In this document: positions 16,485-24,815 of the stretch, in pieces
How the letters are laid out: the number at the start of each line of letters is the position of its first letter
How positions within the stretch are numbered: position 1 is the stretch's first letter
DNA from: Nocardioides humilatus
GTDB lineage: Bacteria > Actinomycetota > Actinomycetes > Propionibacteriales > Nocardioidaceae
NCBI RefSeq assembly: GCF_008373755.1
Contig: NZ_VUJV01000003.1
Coordinates: 248,001-312,000, forward strand
Direction: 5' to 3'
Length of the DNA: 64,000 bases
Made by a program: the position numbers and the translations under genes
The notes under the pieces: generated by a model
Told to the model about the DNA's origin: nothing
Seen by the model: only the letters and a program-made list of their open reading frames with translations
The model's database searches: none

Positions 16485-17371
16485 GCCGGCGGACCGCTCC
16501 GCTCGCGTCGACGGAGGAGGACGACCAGGCCTGCGGCGCCGAGCGCGACGGCCGCGAGGCCCAGACCGATCCACGTCGGGAGCGATCCCCCGTCGTTGGC
16601 CGCTGACTCGGTCGGCCGCTCTCCGGGTGGGCCGGCCGTGATTTCCGCAGCGCCGGGGACCGTGCTGCTGCCGGTCGGGGTCGCCTTCGACGACTCGGTC
16701 TTCTCCCTGTCCGACTTGGTCGGGTCGGAGGTCGGCGTCGTGGCCGCGGACGAGGTGGCCTCGGAGGTCGGTGCCGTCGTGGTCGTCGAGCTCGACGTGC
16801 CGCCGTTGCCGCTGCTGCTGTGCCCGCCCGGGCTACCGCTGTTGGTGTGCGACGGCTGCTGGGACGGCGACTCGGTCGCCTCGTGCGGCGTCGGGATCAC
16901 GTCGGGCGCCTGTGCACGCCCCGAGCCCTCGTGCCAGGAGAACGCGAGGTAGCCGCCGTCGGGCACCTCCAGGCCGCCGACGCCCTGGTTGGAGAAGACC
17001 CACCGGCCGCTCTCGCCGTCGGACCACCACAGGCTCCAGAAGGAGTCGTTGGCCAGGCACGGCCGGTCGGTCGGCAGGCCGGTCACGCGGCAGACGTAGC
17101 CCGGCTGACGGGGTTCGTATTCCAGCGCGAAGCCCGCAGCGGGAAACACCGCGGCCGCGGACTCGCCGCCGCCGTTGGGGTCACAGCCGGCGCGGGTCGG
17201 GCCACCGATCTCGTTGTAGTCGACGATCACGGTGACCCCGTTGTCGCCCGGACAGGCAGCGATCGCGGCCGCTGGGGCCGCAGCGGCCGGGGCCGCGGGG
17301 GTGGCGAGGAACCCGGCGGCCGCGACCAGCATGGTCGCCGCCACCGGATCGAGGATCCTGCGCACCCCCAC
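16481..17371 (-). CDS. Membrane-anchored protein with transcobalamin-C-terminal-like (DUF4430) domain
   Basis: A 296-residue exported protein starting with GTG at 17371, 3 nt after the preceding gene. An N-terminal signal segment (to about residue 38) is followed by a domain at about 45-145 with YNEIGG, GYVCRVTGLP, FWSLWWSDGESGRWVFSNQG and VPDGGYLAFSWHEG. That spacing of tryptophans and the 'dG-y-l-afsW' ending fits DUF4430, the beta domain of transcobalamin/intrinsic factor. Then come about 100 Ser/Thr/Pro-rich residues (wall spanner), a helix at about 264-285 and an RRRRER tail, giving outward anchoring. Likely role: hold cobalamin with the partner at 17375. Domain assignment is by eye. Confidence 0.78.
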   Translation of the reverse strand: MGVRRILDPVAATMLVAAAGFLATPAAPAAAAPAAAIAACPGDNGVTVIVDYNEIGGPTRAGCDPNGGGESAAAVFPAAGFALEYEPRQPGYVCRVTGLPTDRPCLANDSFWSLWWSDGESGRWVFSNQGVGGLEVPDGGYLAFSWHEGSGRAQAPDVIPTPHEATESPSQQPSHTNSGSPGGHSSSGNGGTSSSTTTTAPTSEATSSAATTPTSDPTKSDREKTESSKATPTGSSTVPGAAEITAGPPGERPTESAANDGGSLPTWIGLGLAAVALGAAGLVVLLRRRERSGPPA

Positions 17372-17374
17372 GCG

Positions 17375-18727
17375 TCAGCCCGCGACGATCGTGTCGGAGG
17401 CCGTGTCGTTGGCCGTCAGCACCTTGACCTCGCGCTCGCCCTTGGGCTTGCGCACGGTGATGCGGACGTAGACGGGGTCGCCCTCGGCGCCACCGACGGC
17501 TGCGACCGTCTTGCGGCCGATGCCGACACAGGCACGCTCGCCCGGCGCCAGGCCGTCGACCTTCACCCGGACCTTCGACCCGACGGAGACGTGCTCGGGG
17601 GCGTCGACCGCCAGCGCGACATGGGTTGCAGGCGCGTGCGACAGCGCCGGCAGCGCCTGCGCCTCGACGGTCTGCCACTGCCCGGCGACGAGCGCGCCGA
17701 TGCCGTCAGCGCGACCGGCCTTGAAGGCGGCCTTGTCGTAGGCGACCGCGCCGCGCTCGTGGGCGAGGCCGTGGTCGCAGGAGCGGCCGGGCACCTGCAG
17801 CTTGCGCAGCCAGACAGCCGCCTTGCGAGCAGCGCGCTCGCGACCCTCGATCCCGAAGGCCCAGCCGCCGAGACCGGTGCTGTTGGCGTTGACGATGCCG
17901 TTGTCGTCGGCGAGGCCGCCGCCATCGGTCTGCCAGTCGGCGAGCCAGCCGGTCGCCTTGTTGATCGCCGTGTTGAGGGCGGGGTCGCCCGCGGCGAAGT
18001 CGTGAAGCAGGATCACGACGAACGCGGTGGCGTCGGGTCCGGCCGGGTTGCACGCGTCGAAGTACGTCGGGAAGTGGCCGTCGCTGCACTGCTGCGAGAC
18101 CAGGAAGTCGACGGCGGCCGCTGCCTTCGGAGAGTCGACGGCGAGGAGGCCTCGCGCCGCCCAGATCTGGCCGAACACGTTGGCGTAGTCGCAGGCAACC
18201 GGCGCCTCGAGCGGGCCGCAGTACTGCGGAACCGCGTCGACGTCGGAGATCCGACCGCTCTCGGTGACCATTGACTCCATCCGGTCGACCAGGTCGATGC
18301 CGCCGAACGTGGTCGGGTCGGCGTCGCCGGCGAGGTCGCTGGCGAAGGCGAGCAGCTTGCCGGTCGGTCCGGCGTAGTAGTCGCCGGGCCCACCGAAGTC
18401 GGCGCCGGTGATGTAGGAGTTGGCCGAGCCCTCGAGTGCGTCGGCGATGCGCGAGAGCAGCCGGGTGCGACCGACGGCGTCGAGCGCGTAGGCCGCCTCG
18501 ACAGTGCCGCCGTAGTCGACGTAGGGAACCGGGTCGCCGGTCGTGAAGTCCGCGTAGGCCGCGTGCAGCAGGCCGTCGTCGAGCCGGCCGTTGAGCCATC
18601 CGGCGCCGACCGCCTGGGCCGTCTTGTCGGTCTCGTCGTGGGCCTGGGCCGGGGCGGCCAGACCTGCCGCGAGCAGCGAGCCGCCGAGCGCGGCTGCGCC
18701 GATCCGGCGAAGCGTGGAGCTGAACAT
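17375..18727 (-). CDS. Secreted alpha/alpha-toroid protein, transcobalamin N-terminal-like
   Basis: A 450-residue secreted protein with signal peptide MFSSTLRRIGAAALGGSLLAAG...AQA (cleavage near residue 29). Repeated helical motifs such as DYGGTVEAAYALDAVG, AVDFLVSQQCSDGHFP, ATGWLADWQTDGGGLAD and NSTGLGGWAFGIEGR match the prenyltransferase/squalene-oxidase repeat (alpha6/alpha6 barrel) shared by terpene cyclases and the alpha domain of B12 carriers. The 'QxxDGGg' and 'NSTglgGWAFg' elements are like those of intrinsic factor relatives. No DxDD or other cyclase motif is seen. The last 80 residues look like a beta domain. It is the first gene after the cobalamin riboswitch, with GGAAGGA as ribosome binding site. 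Inferred role: extracellular B12 capture. Confidence 0.8.
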   Translation of the reverse strand: MFSSTLRRIGAAALGGSLLAAGLAAPAQAHDETDKTAQAVGAGWLNGRLDDGLLHAAYADFTTGDPVPYVDYGGTVEAAYALDAVGRTRLLSRIADALEGSANSYITGADFGGPGDYYAGPTGKLLAFASDLAGDADPTTFGGIDLVDRMESMVTESGRISDVDAVPQYCGPLEAPVACDYANVFGQIWAARGLLAVDSPKAAAAVDFLVSQQCSDGHFPTYFDACNPAGPDATAFVVILLHDFAAGDPALNTAINKATGWLADWQTDGGGLADDNGIVNANSTGLGGWAFGIEGRERAARKAAVWLRKLQVPGRSCDHGLAHERGAVAYDKAAFKAGRADGIGALVAGQWQTVEAQALPALSHAPATHVALAVDAPEHVSVGSKVRVKVDGLAPGERACVGIGRKTVAAVGGAEGDPVYVRITVRKPKGEREVKVLTANDTASDTIVAG

Positions 18728-18799
18728 CGTGTTCCTTCCCGCTGCAGCAAGGGGGTGGGAACCGTCAGACGGCCCGACCCACTGCTCTCCGCGACAGCG

Positions 18800-18940
18800 T
18801 GCACGTCAGGACGCTCCGCGACAGGTGCTCCGGCTCGCCGTACTCCTGTCCGAACGCAGGAGTGCGGCCCACGGTTGCGGGTCAGCGCCGGAATCTGACC
18901 GGCTTCCCCCGCCTCGGGCGTATTGGATTGATCTCCCGCA
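18800..18940 (-). promoter_or_regulatory. Cobalamin (AdoCbl) riboswitch
   Basis: Read on the minus strand, 18910-18871 carries the conserved core: GGGGGAAGCCGGTCAGATTC followed by CGGCGCTGACCCGCAACCGT. This is the B12-box signature (GGGAA, the CCGG stem, then the CCCGCAAC block). After a variable hairpin, GGCGAGCCGGAGCACCTGTC (18839-18820) matches the downstream conserved element. The coding start of the toroid gene follows at 18727. A later TTCCC could pair with GGGAA next to the ribosome binding site (GGAAGGA), which suggests control of translation initiation. The element starts only a few bases after the gatB stop codon. Exact boundaries are approximate. Confidence 0.92.
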
Positions 18941-18942
18941 GC

Positions 18943-20436
18943 CTAGCTGAGCTTCTCCAGGATCAGCTCACGCACCCGACCCGCGTCGGCCTGACCGCGG
19001 GTGGCCTTCATGACCGCACCGATGATCGCGCCGGCCGCGGCCTGGTTGCCGCCGCGGATCTTGTCGGCGATGTCGGGCTGGGCGGCCAGCGCCTCGTCGA
19101 TCGCCGCGATCAGCGGGCCGTCGTCGGAGACCATGGCCAGCCCGCGGGCCGCGATGATCTCCTCGGGGGTGCCCTCACCCGCGAGCAGGCCGTCGAAGAC
19201 CTGGCGCGCGAGCTTGTCGTTGATCGTCTTCGCGTCGACCAGCGCCTGCACCGCCGCGACCTGGGCCGGCGTGACACCGACATCAGCCAGCTCGACACCG
19301 GCGTCGTTGGCGCGGCGCAACAGCTCGGCGAGCCACCACTTACGGGCCGACTGGGGCGCGGTGCCCTCGGCAACGGTGGCCTCGATCAGCGGCAGCGCAC
19401 CGGCGGCCCACACGTCACGCATCTCCAGGTCGGAGAAGCCGTATTCAGCCTGCAGTCGCGTCTTCTTGGCGGTCGGGTTCTCGGGCAGCGTCGCGCGCAA
19501 CTCCTCGACCCACTCCCGCGACGGCGCCACCGGGACGAGGTCGGGCTCGGGGAAATAGCGGTAGTCCTCCGCGTCGGACTTCTCGCGGCCCGACGTGGTG
19601 ACGCCGGTGTCCTCGTGCCAGTGCCGCGTCTCCTGGAGGATCGACTCCCCCGCGCCGAGCACCGCGGCGTGCCGCGACATCTCGTAACGCACCGCCCGCT
19701 CGACCGAGCGCAGCGAGTTGACGTTCTTGGTCTCCGTGCGGGTGCCGAGCACCCCGGAGCCCTTCGGTGAGAGCGACAGGTTGACGTCGGCGCGGATCGA
19801 GCCCTGCTCCATCCGCGCGTCGGAGACGCCGAGGGCCAGGATCAGGTCGCGCAACTGGCCGACGTAGGCCCGCGCGACGTCCGGAGCCTTCGCACCGGCA
19901 CCGACGATCGGCTTGGTGACGATCTCGATCAGGGGGATGCCGGCGCGGTTGTAGTCGACCAGCGAGTAGTCGGCACCGTGGATCCGGCCGGTCGCGCCAC
20001 CGATGTGGGTGGACTTGCCGGTGTCCTCCTCCATGTGGGCGCGCTCGATCTCGACCCGGAACGTCTCGCCATCGACCTCGACGTCCATGTAGCCCTCGAA
20101 GCAGATGGGCTCGTCGTACTGCGACGTCTGGAAGTTCTTCGGCATGTCCGGGTAGAAGTAGTTCTTCCGCGCGAAGCGGCACCACTCGGCGATCTCGCAG
20201 TTGAGCGCCAGCCCGATCCGGATGGCCGACTCGACGGCCTTGCCATTGACGACCGGCATCGCGCCGGGCAGGCCCAGGCAAGTCGGGCACACCTGGGTGT
20301 TGGGCGCGGCGCCGAACTCCGTCGGGCAGCCGCAGAACATCTTCGTGACGGTGTTGAGCTCGACGTGGACCTCGAGGCCCAGCGCCGGGTCGTAGGACGC
20401 CAGCACGTCGTCGAACGGGATCAAGGTTTCGCTCAT
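18943..20436 (-). CDS. gatB: Asp-tRNA(Asn)/Glu-tRNA(Gln) amidotransferase subunit B
   Basis: A 497-residue subunit of the GatCAB amidotransferase that converts Glu-tRNA(Gln) and Asp-tRNA(Asn). The N-terminal [23 protein letters not shown] with CPTCLGLPG provides the zinc-type Cys pattern. [48 protein letters not shown] and [13 protein letters not shown] are family blocks, and the C-terminal YqeY-like tail carries [23 protein letters not shown]. The start ATG at 20436 overlaps the gatA stop (ATGA). Third gene of gatCAB. Confidence 0.97.
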   Translation of the reverse strand: MSETLIPFDDVLASYDPALGLEVHVELNTVTKMFCGCPTEFGAAPNTQVCPTCLGLPGAMPVVNGKAVESAIRIGLALNCEIAEWCRFARKNYFYPDMPKNFQTSQYDEPICFEGYMDVEVDGETFRVEIERAHMEEDTGKSTHIGGATGRIHGADYSLVDYNRAGIPLIEIVTKPIVGAGAKAPDVARAYVGQLRDLILALGVSDARMEQGSIRADVNLSLSPKGSGVLGTRTETKNVNSLRSVERAVRYEMSRHAAVLGAGESILQETRHWHEDTGVTTSGREKSDAEDYRYFPEPDLVPVAPSREWVEELRATLPENPTAKKTRLQAEYGFSDLEMRDVWAAGALPLIEATVAEGTAPQSARKWWLAELLRRANDAGVELADVGVTPAQVAAVQALVDAKTINDKLARQVFDGLLAGEGTPEEIIAARGLAMVSDDGPLIAAIDEALAAQPDIADKIRGGNQAAAGAIIGAVMKATRGQADAGRVRELILEKLS

Positions 20437-21965
20437 CGGATCGTTCCGTTCTCGGGCACGGCCGGAGCCTTGTCGAGCAGGGGCCCGCCCCACTCGGCGG
20501 TGAGCAGCGCCTCGAGCGCCGCACCGACGCGGTAGCAGCGGTCGTCGGCCAGGGCCGGGGCGAGGATCTGGAAGCCGACCGGCAGCCCGTCCTCGTCGGC
20601 GAGACCAGCCGGCACCGAGATGCCCGGCACGCCCGCGAGGTTGGCGGGGATGGTCGCGAGGTCGTTGAGGTACATCGCGATCGGGTCGTCGAGCTTCTCC
20701 CCCAGCGCGAACGCCGTGGTCGGAGCAGTCGGCGAGACGAGTACGTCGACGCTCTCGAACGCTGCCTCGAAGTCGCGACTGATCAGCGTGCGCACCTTCT
20801 GGGCCTGGCCGTAGTAGGCGTCGTAGTAGCCGCTCGACAGGGCGTAGGTGCCGATGATGATGCGGCGCTTGACCTCGTCGCCGAAGCCGGCGTCGCGGCT
20901 GGCCTTCATGACCTCTTCGGAACTGGGGTTGCCCTCAGGCGTCACTCGCAGGCCGTAACGCATGGCGTCGAACTTGGCGAGGTTGGAGGAGCACTCCGCC
21001 GGCAGGATCAGGTAGTAGGCCGCGAGCGCGTGCACGAAGTTGGGGCACGAGACCTCGACGACCTCGGCGCCGGCCTTGACCAGCACGTCGACCGACTCCT
21101 GGAAGCGCGCCATGACGCCGGGCTGCCAGCCGTCTCCCGAGAGCTCGGAGATGACACCGATCCGGACGCCGGTCAGGTCGCCGGTCGCACCGGCGCGAGC
21201 GGCGTCGACGAGCGACGGCAGCGGCTGGTCGACCGAGGTCGAGTCGAGCGGGTCGTGGCCGCCGATCAGCTCCTGCAGGAGCGCGGAGTCCAGGACGGTG
21301 CGCGTGACGGGGCCCGCCTGGTCGAGGCTGTTGGCCAGCGCGACCAGGCCGTAGCGCGATACCGCGCCATAGGTCGGCTTGACGCCGACCGTGCCGGTCA
21401 CCGCGCCGGGCTGGCGGATCGAGCCACCGGTGTCGGTGCCGATCGCGAGCGGCGCCTCGAACGCGGCGACGGCCGCAGCCGACCCACCACCGGAACCACC
21501 CGGGATCCGGGTCTGGTCCCACGGGTTGCGGGTCGGGCCGTAGGCGCTGTGCTCGGTGGAGGAGCCCATCGCGAACTCGTCCATGTTGGTCTTGCCGAGG
21601 ATCGGCAGACCGGCAGCCTTGATCTTGCGCACGACGGTGGCGTCGTAGGGCGGGATCCAGCCCTCGAGGATCTTCGAGCCACAGGTCGTGGGCAGACCCT
21701 GGGTGGCCAGCACGTCCTTGACGGCGATCGGCACGCCGTCGAGGTGGTGCAGCGGCGCGCCGGCGGCGCGGCGCTTGTCGGACGCCTCGGCTGCGGCGAG
21801 CGCGCCCTCAGCGTCGACGTGCAGGAACGCGTGGACTCCCGCGGTCGCATCGCCGTCGACCGCAGCGATGCGGTCGAGGTGCGCCTGGGTGAGCTCGACG
21901 GAGGTCACCTCGCCAGCGGCGAGGGCGTCGGCCAGCTCGGCGGCCGTCTTCTTGATCCAGCTCAC
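20433..21965 (-). CDS. gatA: Asp/Glu-tRNA amidotransferase subunit A (amidase)
   Basis: A 510-residue glutaminase subunit of GatCAB that frees ammonia from glutamine. The amidase-signature triad is complete: Lys83 in [10 protein letters not shown], cis-Ser158 in [11 protein letters not shown] and the nucleophile Ser182 in [10 protein letters not shown]. The GTG at 21965 ([15 protein letters not shown]) overlaps the gatC stop by 4 nt (GTGA), which settles the start over longer possibilities. Length is typical of the family. Confidence 0.97.
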   Translation of the reverse strand: MSWIKKTAAELADALAAGEVTSVELTQAHLDRIAAVDGDATAGVHAFLHVDAEGALAAAEASDKRRAAGAPLHHLDGVPIAVKDVLATQGLPTTCGSKILEGWIPPYDATVVRKIKAAGLPILGKTNMDEFAMGSSTEHSAYGPTRNPWDQTRIPGGSGGGSAAAVAAFEAPLAIGTDTGGSIRQPGAVTGTVGVKPTYGAVSRYGLVALANSLDQAGPVTRTVLDSALLQELIGGHDPLDSTSVDQPLPSLVDAARAGATGDLTGVRIGVISELSGDGWQPGVMARFQESVDVLVKAGAEVVEVSCPNFVHALAAYYLILPAECSSNLAKFDAMRYGLRVTPEGNPSSEEVMKASRDAGFGDEVKRRIIIGTYALSSGYYDAYYGQAQKVRTLISRDFEAAFESVDVLVSPTAPTTAFALGEKLDDPIAMYLNDLATIPANLAGVPGISVPAGLADEDGLPVGFQILAPALADDRCYRVGAALEALLTAEWGGPLLDKAPAVPENGTIR

Positions 21966-22261
21966 TGCTCGTCCCCCAGGATCCGCGGCACGCTGAAGCG
22001 CTGGTCCTCGCTCGCCGGAGCGCCCGACAGGGCCTGCTCGGCCGTCAGGCACGGCGCCGGGACGTCGTCGCGGAAGACGTTGGTGAGGGGAATCGGGTGG
22101 GACGTCGGAGGGACGTCGTCACCGGCAACCCCACGGATGGAGGCGACCGACTCGAGGATCACGTTGAGCTGGGGGGCCAGATGGTCCAGCTCGGCGTCAT
22201 CGAGGTCGATCCGGGCGAGATCGGCCAGGTGGGCCACCTCGTCGCGGGAGATCTCGGGCAT
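21962..22261 (-). CDS. gatC: Asp/Glu-tRNA amidotransferase subunit C
   Basis: A 99-residue protein starting [20 protein letters not shown], the classic GatC N terminus, with later [11 protein letters not shown] and an extended C-terminal segment that wraps the A-B interface in the known complex. First gene of gatCAB. The ATG at 22261 is preferred because the family begins exactly there. The VOC-family gene ends 56 bp upstream on the same strand. Confidence 0.96.
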   Translation of the reverse strand: MPEISRDEVAHLADLARIDLDDAELDHLAPQLNVILESVASIRGVAGDDVPPTSHPIPLTNVFRDDVPAPCLTAEQALSGAPASEDQRFSVPRILGDEQ

Positions 22262-22316
22262 GGGGGTCAGTCTAGGGAGCGCACGAGGCCGCACCCGAAT
22301 CGGACGGCCCGCGTGA

Positions 22317-22880
22317 TCAGGGCGCCCTCAACACGCAGAACTCGTTGCCCGACGGATCGGCGAAGTGGCGCCACGGCAGGTCGCCCCAGTCGAAGTGGAG
22401 CTCCTGGCCGCCGTGGTCGGCGATCCCGCGTGCGACCTCGTCTGCGTCGTCCCCTGCCTCGAGCCGCAGGTCGAGGTGGATCCGGTTCTTGGCCGCCCCC
22501 TTCGGCTGGTCTTCGGGGACCAGCTCGAGCACGGGACCGTTGCCGGACGGGTGCTGGAGACCCCGGATCTGCGAGTCTTCGGTCGCCACCCAGCCCGTCA
22601 GCCACTGCCAGAAGGCTCGGTCGCGGTCGGGGTCGGCGGCGGCGAGGCGAATCGCCACGAGGTCGGGTCCTCGGACCTCAAGGTGCAGGCGTTCCGGCTC
22701 GACCGGCTCCTCGGGCACACGTTGGAAGCACAGATCGAGGACCGGACCGTCCGGGATCGCCAGCCGGGTCTCGTAGCCCTCGTACTGGTCAGTGAGCGTC
22801 TCCGTGCCGAGAGTGGCCTCCCACGAGCGGCCGAACGTCTGCGGGTCGACCGCGTCGAACACGATGTTCTCCAGATACAC
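22317..22880 (-). CDS. VOC-superfamily (glyoxalase-like) protein with two modules
   Basis: A protein of about 187 residues with two glyoxalase/bleomycin-resistance-like beta-alpha-beta-beta-beta modules. The first has VYLENIVFDAVDPQTFGRSW, the second ENRIHLDLRL-like KNRIHLDLRLEAGD, and it ends with FADPSGNEFCVLRAP, typical of the GLXA-like VOC family. The GTG at 22880 is chosen because relatives begin at this 'xLENIxFDxxDP' motif; an ATG at 22934 is an alternative. No substrate can be assigned. It is divergent from the SigE-family sigma gene at 22961. Confidence 0.8.
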   Translation of the reverse strand: MYLENIVFDAVDPQTFGRSWEATLGTETLTDQYEGYETRLAIPDGPVLDLCFQRVPEEPVEPERLHLEVRGPDLVAIRLAAADPDRDRAFWQWLTGWVATEDSQIRGLQHPSGNGPVLELVPEDQPKGAAKNRIHLDLRLEAGDDADEVARGIADHGGQELHFDWGDLPWRHFADPSGNEFCVLRAP

Positions 22881-22960
22881 GCCGCCAGCGTAGGCACACG
22901 CCCAACCGATCGGCCCGCTCACGACATCTGTCATGGTGACCAACAAGGAAGGGTGAGTGG

Positions 22961-23473
22961 ATGAGTCGACCACCGACCGACGAGGAGTTCGCCGAGCTGG
23001 TGCACGCCTGCTGGGCGAGCCTCTATCGCACGGCCTACTTGATGCTCGGCGACCGCGCCGACGCGGAGGACCTCGTGCAGACGGCCCTGGCGAAGACCTA
23101 CGCCAACTGGCGCAAGGTGCAGAACGTCGATGCCGCCCCCGGCTACGCGCGGACGACGCTCGTCAACACCGCGGCGTCGTGGTTCCGCAAGAAGGGCTGG
23201 CGCAACGAGCGCCCGACCGAGGTGCTCCCCGAGGGCATGCACGAGACCGACCTCAGCGATCGCCGGACCGTGATCGACGCGCTCGGCACGTTGCCGCCGC
23301 GACAGCGCGCGGTGGTCGTGCTTCGTTACTACGAGGACCTCAGCGTCGCGCAGGTGGCCCACGCCCTCGGCATCACCGAGGGCACCGTGAAATCCCAGAC
23401 TTCCGAAGCGCTGTCCAAGCTCCGCGCCCTGCTCGGCGACAGCGTGATCCCCACAGGAGCCAACCATGACTGA
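22961..23473 (+). CDS. SigE-family RNA polymerase sigma factor (ECF)
   Basis: A 170-residue ECF sigma factor. Region 2 shows FAELVHACWASLYRTAYLMLGDRADAEDLVQTALAKTYANW (residues about 10-50); region 4 is at about 110-160 with LPPRQRAVVVLRYYEDLSVAQVAHALGITEGTVKSQTSEALSKLR. The DRADAEDLVQ...YANWxKV pattern is characteristic of actinobacterial SigE-family ECF sigmas. The start ATG has AAGGAAGGG upstream. The stop overlaps the next gene by 8 nt, a sigma/anti-sigma-like arrangement. Confidence 0.93.
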   Translation: MSRPPTDEEFAELVHACWASLYRTAYLMLGDRADAEDLVQTALAKTYANWRKVQNVDAAPGYARTTLVNTAASWFRKKGWRNERPTEVLPEGMHETDLSDRRTVIDALGTLPPRQRAVVVLRYYEDLSVAQVAHALGITEGTVKSQTSEALSKLRALLGDSVIPTGANHD

Positions 23474-24683
23474 GCGACTCTCCCAACTGCTTGCCGGCGA
23501 GGCCGACGGGCTCGACGTACCTCCTCCCGCCCCGGCCGCTGTGCTCCGCCAAGGCCGTGGCCTTCGCCGTCGCAACCGGATGGTGATCGGCGCGTGCAGT
23601 GTCGCGGCCGTCCTGGTCATCGGCGGCGGCGTCGCCGCCCTGTCCGGCAGCGACGGCTCGACCGCCGCACCTGACCCGGCCTCCACCCCTCCGAGCACCA
23701 ACGCGGTGTTCGCCTACGGCAACCAGGTCTTCTACGACGGGCCAGGCCACAGCGCTTCCGTCGAGGACAAGGCCGTGAAGTCGCTCTTCTTCACCTCCGC
23801 AGGCGTCGTCGTGCGGGCCGGCGACAACGCCTGGAGCGACGGCGGCGGCGAGCAGCGGTTCTCGCTGATCACCCCCGGCGGCGCGGTGAACCGGCTCGGG
23901 CTGGTCACCGAGGAGACCGTGCACGCGAGCGACCCGGGCCAGCCTTACGTCGCCTACGGCGAGGCGGTCGACGGCCAGCTCCAGGTCGTGGTCTACGACG
24001 CTGTGGCCGATCAGGAAGCTGCGCGCATCACCGTCGGCCCGACCAAGGACAACTGGTTCCCGCTTTCGATCGACGGCGACACGGTCTACATCCAGAACGG
24101 CTACGACGGCGGTGCCTTCGCGGTCGACTGGCGCGACGGCTCGGTCGAGCCGTGGGACCAGAGCAGCGTCTGGGAGATCGCGGGCGGCCATGCTGCCGTC
24201 ACGGTCGACGGCGCGCCGACCGTGATCGACACGGCGAGCGGCGAGGAGCTGCTCAGCGTCGATGGCGCTGGCTACTTCGACCTCTCCCCCGACGGCCGCT
24301 ATGCCCAGCTCGTCGACGAGGAGTCCGGGAAGTCCAAGGTCTACGACGTCGCGAGCGGATCATCGACCGCGCTCGAGGGCCAGCCTTACGACTGGGGTTG
24401 GACGGCCGACGGCCAGGTGTTCAAGGTTGGGAAGTCCGACGTGACGACCTGCAACCCTGCCACCGGCGCGTGCACGACGGCGCCGTACGCGAAGCCGACC
24501 CTGCCGGACCCGGGCCCGGTCACCGAGACCTTCAGCGAGCCGGCGTGCGCCGACCTCAACTGCGGCCCGGACTACTACGACAACTGCTACGACCACCCCG
24601 ACCAGTGCGAGTGGGTGAGCTCGACATCAGTCACCGACAACTCGCCCGAGCTGCGACTGGCCGGACGCGCCTACGAGTCCTGA
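23466..24683 (+). CDS. Membrane-anchored sensor-like protein paired with a SigE-type sigma
   Basis: A 405-residue protein starting MTERLSQLLAGEADGLDVPPP, with an Arg-rich stretch, one transmembrane helix (about residues 39-60) and an extracellular part. The outside region has repeating beta motifs (DGQLQVVVYDAVADQEAARITVGP, DGDTVYIQNGYDGGAFAVDWRDG, DLSPDGRYAQLVDEESGKSKVYDV) like a WD40/TolB-type propeller, then a Cys-rich end (CADLNCGPDYYDNCYDHPDQC). It overlaps the sigma gene by 8 nt. The cytoplasmic N terminus could bind the sigma factor, but no known anti-sigma domain (such as ZAS HxxxCxxC) is present, so this is inference. Confidence 0.8.
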   Translation: MTERLSQLLAGEADGLDVPPPAPAAVLRQGRGLRRRNRMVIGACSVAAVLVIGGGVAALSGSDGSTAAPDPASTPPSTNAVFAYGNQVFYDGPGHSASVEDKAVKSLFFTSAGVVVRAGDNAWSDGGGEQRFSLITPGGAVNRLGLVTEETVHASDPGQPYVAYGEAVDGQLQVVVYDAVADQEAARITVGPTKDNWFPLSIDGDTVYIQNGYDGGAFAVDWRDGSVEPWDQSSVWEIAGGHAAVTVDGAPTVIDTASGEELLSVDGAGYFDLSPDGRYAQLVDEESGKSKVYDVASGSSTALEGQPYDWGWTADGQVFKVGKSDVTTCNPATGACTTAPYAKPTLPDPGPVTETFSEPACADLNCGPDYYDNCYDHPDQCEWVSSTSVTDNSPELRLAGRAYES

Positions 24684-24696
24684 CCCAGCCGTACCG

Positions 24697-24740
24697 CTGA
24701 TACGTGGGCCCCGCCTTCTCGGGCGGGGCCCACGTATCAG
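24697..24740 (+). terminator. Strong intrinsic hairpin after the sigma/sensor operon
   Basis: A perfect 19-bp stem (CTGATACGTGGGCCCCGCC with its complement) around a 6-nt loop starts 13 bp after the stop codon at 24683. It is symmetric enough to work in both directions. The next 75 bp up to the lipase start hold two TTGACC direct repeats (24746 and 24759) that may belong to the lipase promoter. Confidence 0.85.
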
Positions 24741-24815
24741 GACAATTGACCCGGTCTATTGACCTACACTTCGGTCGACCTCTACCTTGCGAGGGCTCCC
24801 TCCGAGAGGTCCTCC

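Noticed and set aside
17375-18727. Terpene cyclase (squalene-hopene type) reading of the toroid gene
   Set aside because: No DxDD or other cyclase catalytic motif, a secretory signal is present, and the riboswitch and ECF context point to B12.
24697-24740. Hairpin considered as an attachment site or protein-binding palindrome
   Set aside because: Position just after a stop codon and the long perfect stem fit a terminator; no integrase is near.
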